From: JAEZDP01 sp044508265
Lineage (GTDB): Bacteria > Acidobacteriota > Vicinamibacteria > Vicinamibacterales > Vicinamibacteraceae
Assembly: GCA_044508265.1 (NCBI GenBank)
Contig: JBIQIB010000003.1
Coordinates: forward strand, 1 to 64,000
Direction: 5' to 3'
DNA: 64,000 bases
The notes under the pieces were generated by a model, which had not been told where the DNA came from, made no database searches, and worked only from the letters and a program-made list of their open reading frames with translations. The translations under genes and the position numbers were made by a program. Shown here piece by piece: positions 48,025 through 58,833 of this stretch. Within the stretch, counting starts at the first letter, position 1. Every line of letters starts with the position of its first letter.

Positions 48025-50079
48025 TCAGTCCGGCGGGTGCCCGTGCCAATACCCGGCCAGCGCCGGGTTGATTGCCGTCGTGTCGCGCGTGCCGGTGAGC
48101 CTGACCACCGCGTCGAACATGTCCTGGGCGAGGTCCCAGCCGGCGGAGTTCGTCTCTTCGTAGTGGCCCTGCGCCTGACCNNNNNNNNNNNNNNNNNNNN
48201 NNNNNNNNNNNNNNNNNNNNNNNNNNNNNNNNNNNNNNNNNNNNNNNNNNNNNNNNNNNNNNNNNNNNNNNNNNNNNNNNCTCCGAGCCGTCTTTCACTC
48301 TCCTCACCAGGACGGCCCGGAGGGCCGTCCCTACCGTCGATCAGGGCCTTGCATCGCGCGCCGGACACCGCGTCGGGGAAGTCGATGAGCCCGGCGGCGT
48401 GCAGCCGCGCGCAGGCGCCCGGCGCCCCGAGCTGATCCGCCACACACCTGATGCGCACGTCCGCCAGCGGCAGGACGTAGCCGAGTTCGTCGTTGCCCAG
48501 CCCGGCGACCCAGCGGAAGCGGCCGGGCATCACGCGCTTGACGTAGCCCGGAATCTCGAGCGTCGCGGGCGACACGTGGTGCTCCGGCGACTCGTCCTGC
48601 CAGCGTTCGGGATGCGCCTTCACGTCGGCGGGCAGGCCCGCGACGAGCTCCCCAGGCACCTCGCCAGGCAGGAACAGCAGCGAGACGTCGGCAATCTCGA
48701 GCAGCGTGACGCTGCTCTCGACGTGCGTGCCGCGGCGGATTTCGCCGACCACCGGATCCAGCTCCGTGCCGCCCCCATCGTCGGTACACGCGCCGCGTGC
48801 CGCGGGCAGGCCCCCGGGGCACGTGTACAGCGCGCGAGGCATGAAGCCCAGCCCGGGGCGTCCCGTCGCGGCGTCGACGACACCGCGCTTGCGGAAGCCG
48901 ATGTTGGTCATCCGCGTGAGGAACGGCTCGGTACGGATATCGAGCCGCGTCGGCGGGAGGTCGATCGCGTCCAGAACCAGCGTCTCGACCGCGCGACCGA
49001 GCTGCTGCCCGATGAGGAACGCCTTCCGGAAGTTGCGCGCCGTATAGTCGGTGCCTTCGCCGCCAGGCGGACGCGCGCCCGGTGGCGGCGTGTAGTGGTT
49101 GCCGATCGGCGCGCGCGCATCGACCTCCCACACGGGTACGCCGAGCGGCGACGCCATGGCGCCTATCGCGCCGTTCACGTACAGCACCTCGCCGCCGATA
49201 CGCGCCCCGAGGCTCCGTGCCAGGGCGCCGGGGAAGTCGGACGTCAGATAGCGCCCCGCCGCATCGCACTCGGCTCCCGTCCAGTCAAGCACCGTACAGT
49301 CGCCGGCGATGTGCGCCCTCGGCGGGCTCCAGTTGAGCGTGGACTCCGGATGGTTGGCCCACTGGACCAGGGTGGCGATCACGCGACCGTCAGGCGCGCG
49401 GGCCTGCAGCACGCCCAGCGTCGGGTCGTAGACGCGGATGCCGCTGAGATCGCTTGCCCCGAAGTAGTGCGTGCCTTCCGCCGCACGCAGCGTGGCCGGC
49501 TCGAGCCGCTCCACGGCGTCCACGACAGCGTCGCGCGCTTCGTCGAGCATCACGTCGAACCACGCGGCGTTGACCTCGAAGGCCGTGTCGGGCCCGTGGT
49601 GGTTGTGCGAGGCCGCCACCAGGACGTCCACGTGCGCGCGCACGTGCTCCGGCAGTCGCTCTGCCACGCGCCGGCGCAGTTCCGCGACGTCGGGCGCAAA
49701 CAGCATGTACAGGTCGGCCGCCACGATCACGGCGACGCGCGCGTCGCCCTCGCGCTGCAGGGCCAGCGCCCGCACGCGCAGGTCGTCGCGCACCCAGTGC
49801 GCGTCGGGGCGGCCGTTGCCGACGTGAATGGGACCCTGGTCGAACGTCTCGACAAAGACGCCCGGTGACGTGGCGTCGAGGTCGAAGGGCAGCACGCCCG
49901 GGTCCGCGTAGTCGCGGGACCCGTTCACCGTCGGCAGTACGGAGCGGCTGGCGGCGCCTGCGCGCCAGCCGGTGGGGGAGGGCTGCGACGGCGGCGTGCC
50001 TGTCTGGCACGCCGACAGCGACAGTGACAGGAGGACGACGAGCAGAGCGAAGTGACTGCGCGGAAAGGAACGGCCTGAG
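48025..50079 (-). CDS. Neutral/alkaline ceramidase-like lipoprotein, interrupted by a scaffold gap
   Basis: The main part (50079 to 48281) begins inside the gap with a lipoprotein signal (FALLVVLLSLSLSAC, lipobox cysteine) and matches the neutral ceramidase N-terminal domain: VAASHNHHGPDTAFEVNAAW (zinc histidines), WANHPESTLNWSPPRAHI and VLYVNGAIGAMASPLGVPVW. Across the 48181-48280 gap the minus strand resumes with GQAQGHYEETNSAGWDLAQD and stops at 48025, the expected ceramidase end. Just before the gap the frame runs through a palindromic repeat (IDGRDGPPGRPGEESERRLG). The start codon is missing. Ceramidase activity is not certain; the family includes other amidases. Confidence 0.78.
48181..48280. 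other. Scaffold gap, 100 N
   Basis: Exactly 100 Ns inside the ceramidase-like gene, bordered on the right by a truncated palindromic repeat (CTCCGAGCCGTC), so the assembly broke within a repeat cluster. Confidence 1.
48281..48335 (-). repeat. Palindromic repeats inside the ceramidase-like coding region
   Basis: A truncated unit (48281-48292) abuts the gap, and a full unit lies at 48310-48335 (minus strand GGTAGGGACGGC, CTCCGG, GCCGTCC). The ceramidase frame reads through the full unit as GT-AGG, avoiding the TAG. Confidence 0.85.
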
Positions 50080-50179
50080 NNNNNNNNNNNNNNNNNNNNN
50101 NNNNNNNNNNNNNNNNNNNNNNNNNNNNNNNNNNNNNNNNNNNNNNNNNNNNNNNNNNNNNNNNNNNNNNNNNNNNNNN
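50080..50179. other. Scaffold gap, 100 N
   Basis: Exactly 100 Ns between the 5' end of the ceramidase-like gene and the repeat at the parC 3' end. It hides the ceramidase start codon and promoter. Confidence 1.
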
Positions 50180-50214
50180 GACGGCTCGAGACAGGACGGC
50201 TCGGAGAGCCGTCC

Positions 50215-50219
<5 letters not shown>
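50180..50219 (-). repeat. Palindromic repeat at the parC 3' end
   Basis: A full unit at 50194-50219 (plus strand GGACGGCTCGGAGAGCCGTC then CCTACC), preceded by a partial GACGGCTCGAGACA at the gap edge. The parC TAG stop (50215-50217) lies inside the unit. Confidence 0.9.
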
Positions 50220-52748
<2,529 letters not shown>

Positions 52749-52767
52749 CTGGCGGAGACGATCCTAT

Positions 52768-52830
52768 CCGCCTTCGCCCCTTTGGGGCGAAGGCGGGGGC
52801 AGCTCCCGGGCTCTTCGGGGGCGAAGGCGG
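52768..52830. repeat. Second palindromic repeat family upstream of parC
   Basis: CCGCCTTCGCCCC (52768-52780), loop TTT, GGGGCGAAGGCGG (52784-52796) is a perfect 13-bp stem. The arm GGGGCGAAGGCGGG recurs at about 52817-52830, right at the stop of the FAD oxidoreductase gene. It lies between that gene and parC on the same strand and could terminate the upstream transcript. Confidence 0.8.
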
Positions 52831-52831
52831 G

Positions 52832-54193
52832 TCAGGCCATGTCGGGCGGTGTCACCCTGGCGATCCACGCTGCGTAGTCGTCGTAACCGACGGCGGCCTG
52901 GCGGGCGCGTACGCGGGAGAGGATCGCATCGGCCTCCTCGGGGGCCACCGGCGGCTTGCGCTGGACGTGCGCCAGCACCTGCGCGGCCTGCGCGGCACCA
53001 GCGGCTTCGGCGCGCGCCGTGAGCCCCTCGAGATCGCGCGGGGCGTCCTCGTCGCCGACGCCGAGGTAGTTGCGCGTGAGGTGCGTCGCCACCGCCTTCG
53101 CGTGCACTTCCGACGCCTTGATGTTGCCGCGGCCCGTGACCACGTTGCCCACGCCGAAGACGCCGGCGCAGTGCGCATACGCGCCGGTGTCCCAGTCGGC
53201 GTAGTCGTAGTACGGGCCGCGCATGACGATGCCGGGAATCGGCTCCGGCAGGGAGCCGATGGCGCTGACGACCAGCCGGCTCCGCAGCTCCACGACCTCG
53301 TCTTCGAGCTCCACGAGGTGTCCGTCGGAGACGTCGGTCCTGGCGAAGCGCACGCCGGCGACGTGATCGTCCTCGACGATGAGGGCGCGCGGCACGACCT
53401 GCGGCTGTACCCGAAAGAGGTACTTCTCCTGGGCCTTCGTCAGCATGCGCTGCCGCACCGACTCGATCTTGCTCCGTTGCTCGGGCGTCGCCCCCTCGGG
53501 CATCGGCGCGATGGGCATGTCCTCGACGCGTCGCCGGTATGTGACCCATCCGTCCTCGACCCCGAGCTGGCGCGGGTCGTCGATGCCGTGGTCCCTGCAG
53601 ACCGCGGGTATGCCGCGGTGCTCCAGCTCGTACATGTCCACGTCGAGGCCGCGCTCGCGCAGGGCCCGCCCGTAGAGTTCGAGCTGGAACACCTTCACGA
53701 CGTCGATCGAGGCGAGGCCGCCGCCGATGCAGATGGCGCCCGGCGCGATCTCGTAGTGCGGCCCGTCGTAGCCCGGCTCGTCCTTGTGGTTGAACCAGTA
53801 GATGAACGGGTTCTGGTAGACGAGGCCGCGGCCGACCCACCGCTCGGCGTCGGGCACGTCGAGGGGGCGGTCCTTCCAGGCGCCGTTGGCCAGCAGCACC
53901 GCACTCCAGCCCCAGCACCGTACGTCGTTGAAGTCGAGGTCGCGGCCGAGTGCGGTGCGCGGCACGAACTCGACGCCGGGCCGGTTCAGGCGCGCGTCAA
54001 TCCGGGCATATTCCATCCGTCGCTGGTCGCGATGCCAGCGCGGCAGGCCGTCCTCGATCTTGCCGTACGGGCGCGGGTTCTGCTCGAAGACGACGACTTC
54101 GATCCCATGGCTGGCGAGGATGTCCGCCGCCGTGGACCCGGCGGACGCACCTCCGAAGATGGCCACCATGTGGCGACCCGGCGACGTGCTCAT
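52832..54193 (-). CDS. FAD/NAD(P)-dependent oxidoreductase (ferredoxin-NADP reductase/GltD-like)
   Basis: A 453-residue flavoprotein from ATG 54193. FAD motif near the start is MVAIFGGASAGSTAADILAS, followed by IEVVVFEQNPRPYGKIEDGL as in adrenodoxin reductase/GltD-type proteins. A second dinucleotide motif is ICIGGGLASIDVVKVFQLEL. The last motif AHCAGVFGVGNVVTGRGNIK binds FAD. No Fe-S cysteine motif is seen. The electron partner is unknown. Start 54193 is preferred since the longer frame (54250) would overlap the MATE gene. Confidence 0.85.
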   Translation of the reverse strand: MSTSPGRHMVAIFGGASAGSTAADILASHGIEVVVFEQNPRPYGKIEDGLPRWHRDQRRMEYARIDARLNRPGVEFVPRTALGRDLDFNDVRCWGWSAVLLANGAWKDRPLDVPDAERWVGRGLVYQNPFIYWFNHKDEPGYDGPHYEIAPGAICIGGGLASIDVVKVFQLELYGRALRERGLDVDMYELEHRGIPAVCRDHGIDDPRQLGVEDGWVTYRRRVEDMPIAPMPEGATPEQRSKIESVRQRMLTKAQEKYLFRVQPQVVPRALIVEDDHVAGVRFARTDVSDGHLVELEDEVVELRSRLVVSAIGSLPEPIPGIVMRGPYYDYADWDTGAYAHCAGVFGVGNVVTGRGNIKASEVHAKAVATHLTRNYLGVGDEDAPRDLEGLTARAEAAGAAQAAQVLAHVQRKPPVAPEEADAILSRVRARQAAVGYDDYAAWIARVTPPDMA

Positions 54194-54197
54194 CTCG

Positions 54198-55628
54198 TTA
54201 GACCTCCGGCCGAACAGAGCTCGGCTCGCGTGGGTTGATGTCGACGACAATACGCTGCCAGCGCCTCTGACGGAAGCGCATCCACGAGAGCAGGCACCGC
54301 GCGACGTGCCCCGCGACGATGGCGCGCCAGATGTCGGCCGGCTCGAACACGCCCACCCGCTGGAACAGGACGCACAGGCCCAGCGGGATCACCAGCTGCG
54401 AGACGAGCGAGATGTAGAAGGGGCTGCGGGTGTCGCCCGTCCCCTGCAGGGCGCCGGTATACGCCAGGGCCACGGTGACGAACAGGCCCGACACCGCGAG
54501 GTAGGCCAGCAACTCGCGCGCGAGGCCGACCGTGGTGGGGTCGTCCATGCCGAACACGCTGAGGAGCAGCCCGGGGACGAGCACGAACGCGGCTCCGACA
54601 AGCGTCGCGACGAACAGCCCGATGCGCGCGCTGACGATGACGCCACGGCACGCCCGCTCGACGTGCCCCGCGCCGAGGTTCTGCCCGACGACGACGACCG
54701 TGGCGCCCATCAGGCCGACCGACGTGAACGTGATGAGCGAGAACAGCTCCGTGTAGCCGATGGCATACGCGGCCTGCGCTTCGGCACTCTGCGGGAGCGC
54801 GCCGATGAACCGCAGCAGCATCACGCCGCCGACGTTCATCGCGATCCCCTGGAGGCCGGTGGGCAGGCCGAAGCGGAAGAGCGCGCGGATGACCGCCCAG
54901 TCGGGCGGGCCGATGATCGTCCGCGGCAGGTGCAGAACGGCTCCGGGGAACCACATCTTCGCAATCCCGAGCACCGACACGATGCCCGACGCCGCGACGG
55001 TGCCCATCGCGGCGCCGTGTGCGCCGTACGCCGGAATCGGTCCGAGGCCGGGGATCAGCACGATGTTGAACAGGCAGTTCAGCACCGACAGGATGATGCC
55101 GAGGCGCAACGGGGTCTGCGCGTCGCCTGCCGCGCGGAACGCGCCGCCGAGCAGGAAGAACATCATCAGGCCGATGCCGAACGTGAACATGGTCCGCAGG
55201 TAGGGCAGGGCGATGGCCTGCACCTCCGGCGTGGCGTTGACGAAGGCGAGCAGCGACGGCGAGAGCAGGTAGCCGACGGGCGCCATGATGGCGCCGGCCA
55301 GCACGAACGTGGTCAGCAGCGCCTGGTAGACGGTGCGATTGACCTTGTCGGCGTCACCCGCGCCGGCGAAGCGCGCGACGAGGACGCCCATCCCGCTGTA
55401 GAGCGAGCTGACGAACACGATGACGACGAGGAACACCTGCCAGCTGACGCCGATGGCGGCGTTGGCCGTGTAGCCCACGAAATGCCCGACCATCGCGTGG
55501 TCGATGATCCCCTGCAGGCCCCCCAGCAGGTTCTGGAGCATCGTCGGCCAGGCGAGGCGCCAGACGGCCCGCGGGATGGAGCCCTCGATGATGGACCTGT
55601 CGAAACGGCGGGTGGCGGGCGAGGTCAT
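54198..55628 (-). CDS. MATE-family multidrug/Na+(H+) antiporter
   Basis: A 476-residue protein with 12 helices in two six-helix MatE halves, starting at about residue 20 (PRAVWRLAWPTMLQNLLGGL, then IIDHAMVGHF) and again at about 250 (GLPTGLQGIAMNVGGVMLLR). Features such as VLVARFAGAGDADKVNRTVY and VVVVGQNLGAGHVERACRGV recur in NorM-type transporters. It exports cationic compounds using ion gradients. The FAD oxidoreductase gene follows after 4 bases. Confidence 0.93.
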   Translation of the reverse strand: MTSPATRRFDRSIIEGSIPRAVWRLAWPTMLQNLLGGLQGIIDHAMVGHFVGYTANAAIGVSWQVFLVVIVFVSSLYSGMGVLVARFAGAGDADKVNRTVYQALLTTFVLAGAIMAPVGYLLSPSLLAFVNATPEVQAIALPYLRTMFTFGIGLMMFFLLGGAFRAAGDAQTPLRLGIILSVLNCLFNIVLIPGLGPIPAYGAHGAAMGTVAASGIVSVLGIAKMWFPGAVLHLPRTIIGPPDWAVIRALFRFGLPTGLQGIAMNVGGVMLLRFIGALPQSAEAQAAYAIGYTELFSLITFTSVGLMGATVVVVGQNLGAGHVERACRGVIVSARIGLFVATLVGAAFVLVPGLLLSVFGMDDPTTVGLARELLAYLAVSGLFVTVALAYTGALQGTGDTRSPFYISLVSQLVIPLGLCVLFQRVGVFEPADIWRAIVAGHVARCLLSWMRFRQRRWQRIVVDINPREPSSVRPEV

Positions 55629-55695
55629 GCGGCAGGGCGTAAACGGGAATGCTCGAGACGGGCCGGAACCAGTGGTAGCGCACGGTATGGTCGAG

Positions 55696-55710
55696 CGGGT
55701 AGACTACCCG
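55696..55710. promoter_or_regulatory. Inverted repeat in the divergent MATE/DUF349 promoter region
   Basis: CGGGTAG-A-CTACCCG is a perfect 15-base palindrome. TAGACT inside it (55700-55705) resembles a -10 box for the plus-strand gene, so this may be an operator over a promoter. Confidence 0.4.
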
Positions 55711-55769
55711 TTCCGCGCGGGCGCCACCAGCGCAGCCCGGGATGATCACACGACGGAGACGTGCCCACC

Positions 55770-58616
55770 ATGTCGCTTCTCGACCGCTTTCGGCAGCCCA
55801 AGTGGAAGCATGCTGATCCTGCCGTCCGCCTCGAGGCGGTAAACGAACTGGAAGACGACGCGCAGGAGGTGCTCGGTTCCCTCGCCCGCGAGGATGCCGA
55901 CGCCGCGGTGCGCCGCCGGGCCGTGGCGCGTGTGGACGATCCCGCCGTGCTGGCTGCCGTCGCCCGGACGGATCTGGACGAAGGCGTGCGTGCCGAGGCG
56001 CGCAAGCTCCTCATCGATCTCGCCACCGACGGCGACGACACGGACACGTCGATCGCGGCGCTGGCCGGCCTCGACGACGAACGCGACCTGGCGGTGGTCG
56101 CGCGGACGACGAACGCCGAGGCGGTGGGGCTCGCCGCGCTGCGCCGGATCGCCGCGCCGCGTCTGCTCGGCAGCGTTGCGGCGCGCGCCGGCGACGCGGG
56201 TATCCGCCTCGCCGCGCTTGCGCTGGTGCAGGAGCCGGCCGAGCGCCTGCAGGTGGCGCTCACGAGCGAGCACAAGGACGTCGCCCTGGCGGCGCTCGAC
56301 GCCGTCACCGACGCGGCGCTGCTCGAGCAGGTCGCTTCGCGGGCGCGCAACAAGCTGGTCGCCCGGCGTGCGCGGACGCTGCTCCGGGCGCAGCAGCCGG
56401 AGCCGGAAACGTCCGAGCCCGCGCCTGCCGGTGAGCTGTCGCGCGAGCGGCTGTGCGAGCTGGTGGAGAGCCTGGCGACGGAGACCCGGGCGTCGGCCAT
56501 CTCGGCGCCACTCGAGGCCGCGCTCGACGCGTGGGGCCAGCTGTCGCCGGAGACAGCCTCCAGCGTCCTCGAGACGCGCTTTGCGGCCGCGGTCGCGGCG
56601 GCACGCGCGCAGCTGGCACAGCGGGAGGCCGAAGAAGCGGCCCGGCGTGCGGAAGAGGAGCAGCGCGCGGCCCAGAACGCCCAGCGAATCGCGGTGTGCG
56701 AACGGCTCGAGCAGTTCCAGGGCGACGATGTCGAGGCTGCCGTCGCTGACGCGCAACAGGCCTGGACCGCGCTCGACGAGGGCGGCGTCGCGCAGGACGA
56801 AGGCCTGACGGCGCGCTTCGCCGCGGCGGTGGCCGCGCAGCAGGCGCGCCTGGCGGCCCGTGCGGCCGACGCCGAGCGTCACGCGCGGCTGTCGGAGCTG
56901 GTCGTCGAGGCCGAGCGCCTGGCCGCCGACGAGGACCTTGCCGCCGTGCACCAGGCCTGGGCGGGCGTTCTCCGGCAATGGACGACGCTGGCGCGTGACG
57001 GCGCGGCGGTCGACGTCGCGCTCGTGGAACGCATGAAGGCGGCCGAGGCGGCGATCGCCCAGCGGACAGCGGCCCTGCGGGAGCAGGAGACCGCGCAGCG
57101 TGCCGAGAACCTCGCGCGCGCCGTGGCGGCGTGCGACAGGCTCGAAGCCGTGGCCAGCCAGGACGGCATCAGCCTCAAGGATGCCGATCAGGCCCTGCGC
57201 GACGCGCGGACGGTCGTCGAGGAGCTCGGCCCGCTGCCGTCGCGCGACGATCAGGCAGCGATCGTGTCGCGCCTGAAGAAGGTGCAGGCGACGTTGCTCG
57301 AGGCGACGCGGGAGCTGCGCCATGCCGACGACTGGCAGCGGTGGGCCAACGCCGACGTGCAGCGTCAGCTGTGCGAGAAGGCGGAGGCGCTCGCCGAGGT
57401 CGAGTCGCTTGCCGACGTCGCCGGACGCCTCAAGGCGCTGCGCCAGCAGTGGAAGCAGGCCAGCGCGGGCCCGCGCGGCGCGGAAGGTGACGCGCTGTGG
57501 CAGCGGTTCAAGGCGGCGGTCGACGCCGCACAGACGCGCGTGGACGGGTACTTCGCCCAGCGGGCGCTCGACGAGGCCGCCAACGGCGCGCAGAAGCTGG
57601 CGCTGGTGGAGCAGGCCGAGGCCCTCGCGACGTCCACCGACTGGCTCAAGACGGCCGACACGCTGCGCGCGCTGCAGCAGCAGTGGAACGCCATCGGCCC
57701 GGCACCGCGGGACGAGGCGAAGAAGCTCAACACGCGCTTCCGCCGGGCATGCGATCAGTTCTTCACGCGCCGCAAGGCCGACCTGCAGCAGCGCAAGGAC
57801 GTCTGGCAGGCCAACCAGACGGCCAAGGAGGCACTGATCGCCGAGGCGGAGCAGCTGGCCGAGTCGTCCGACTGGAATGCCGCCGTCGAGCGCATCAAGC
57901 AGCTGCAGGCGGAATGGAAGGCCATCGGCCCGGTGAAGCGCCAGAAGTCGGAGCAGCTGTGGCAGCGGTTCCGCGGCGCGTGCGACAGGTTCTTCGACAG
58001 GTACAAGCACCGCCACGAGGCGGCGTTCGAGTCGCGGAAGGTGAGCCGCGAGCAGGCGCTCCTCGACTTCGAGGCGCTCGCGCCCGAAGAGGCGCCCGAG
58101 ACCATGCCCGAGCAGCTGCTCGAGCGGGCGCGCGAGGCCTGGCAGGCCTGGCGCACGGGGCCGCCGCTGCCGCGTGACGTGGTCCGCCCGATGCAGGAGC
58201 GCTTCGCCGCGGCTGCCGCGCGCCTCTGGGAGCGGTATCCCGACGCGCTCCGGGGATCGGTCCTGGATCCCGACAAGACGCGTCAGCAGATGCTGACGCT
58301 CGTCGAGCAGGTGGAGGCACTCGGCGGGCAGCAGACGACGCAGGTCGCGTCGCAGGCGGCCCCGGGCGCGACGCTGGCCTCGATGCTGAAGGAAGCGCTC
58401 GCGTCCAACACGATCGGCGGCCGGGTGGACGAGCACGCGCGGCGGCGCGCGGCGGAAGAGACCGTCCGGTCGGCGCGGTCGGCGTGGGCGCGGCTGGGGC
58501 CGCTCGGCGGCGAGGAAGCGCGCACCCTCGAAGGCCGCTTCACGCGGGCGTGCCGGCGCTTCGAGCCGTCGGAGCGCGCGCCACGGCGTGAGCGGCGCGA
58601 GGCGCCCGCGCGGTAG
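55770..58616 (+). CDS. Large DUF349/HEAT-repeat protein
   Basis: A 948-residue soluble, highly charged helical protein. Residues 10-200 show HEAT-like repeats (ADPAVRLEAVNELEDDAQEV, LAREDADAAVRRRAVARVDD). The middle has several DUF349 modules, each with a Trp and a conserved core (RALQQQWNAIGPAPRDEAKK, IKQLQAEWKAIGPVKRQKSE, WQRFRGACDRFFDRYKHRHE). DUF349 proteins are widespread in bacteria without an agreed function. GGAG lies upstream of ATG 55770; an earlier GTG at 55761 is possible. Convergent with speA. Confidence 0.85.
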   Translation: MSLLDRFRQPKWKHADPAVRLEAVNELEDDAQEVLGSLAREDADAAVRRRAVARVDDPAVLAAVARTDLDEGVRAEARKLLIDLATDGDDTDTSIAALAGLDDERDLAVVARTTNAEAVGLAALRRIAAPRLLGSVAARAGDAGIRLAALALVQEPAERLQVALTSEHKDVALAALDAVTDAALLEQVASRARNKLVARRARTLLRAQQPEPETSEPAPAGELSRERLCELVESLATETRASAISAPLEAALDAWGQLSPETASSVLETRFAAAVAAARAQLAQREAEEAARRAEEEQRAAQNAQRIAVCERLEQFQGDDVEAAVADAQQAWTALDEGGVAQDEGLTARFAAAVAAQQARLAARAADAERHARLSELVVEAERLAADEDLAAVHQAWAGVLRQWTTLARDGAAVDVALVERMKAAEAAIAQRTAALREQETAQRAENLARAVAACDRLEAVASQDGISLKDADQALRDARTVVEELGPLPSRDDQAAIVSRLKKVQATLLEATRELRHADDWQRWANADVQRQLCEKAEALAEVESLADVAGRLKALRQQWKQASAGPRGAEGDALWQRFKAAVDAAQTRVDGYFAQRALDEAANGAQKLALVEQAEALATSTDWLKTADTLRALQQQWNAIGPAPRDEAKKLNTRFRRACDQFFTRRKADLQQRKDVWQANQTAKEALIAEAEQLAESSDWNAAVERIKQLQAEWKAIGPVKRQKSEQLWQRFRGACDRFFDRYKHRHEAAFESRKVSREQALLDFEALAPEEAPETMPEQLLERAREAWQAWRTGPPLPRDVVRPMQERFAAAAARLWERYPDALRGSVLDPDKTRQQMLTLVEQVEALGGQQTTQVASQAAPGATLASMLKEALASNTIGGRVDEHARRRAAEETVRSARSAWARLGPLGGEEARTLEGRFTRACRRFEPSERAPRRERREAPAR

Positions 58617-58751
58617 GCTGGCGCGCGGTGACGTGCCGGAGACGTGTCACGCGGACAATCACATCGAAGGCGCCACGCGGAGAGGCGGAGGCGCAGGGGC
58701 GTACAACTTCTCGCTGTCAGCTTCAGGAAGTCCAGGCCGGTCTGACGACGT

Positions 58752-58833
58752 CTCGGAGCAAGGACGTCTCGGAGCAAGGACGGCTCGGACAAGGACGGCT
58801 CGGACAAGGACGGCTCGGAGAGCCGTCCCTACC
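58752..58833 (-). repeat. Short tandem repeat ending in the palindromic unit at the speA 3' end
   Basis: Units of 15-16 bases (CGGAGCAAGGACG(T/G)CT twice, then CGGACAAGGACGGCT twice) lead into a full palindrome at 58808-58833. The speA stop TAG (58829-58831) lies inside this palindrome. The array looks like stepwise duplication of one palindrome arm. Confidence 0.9.
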
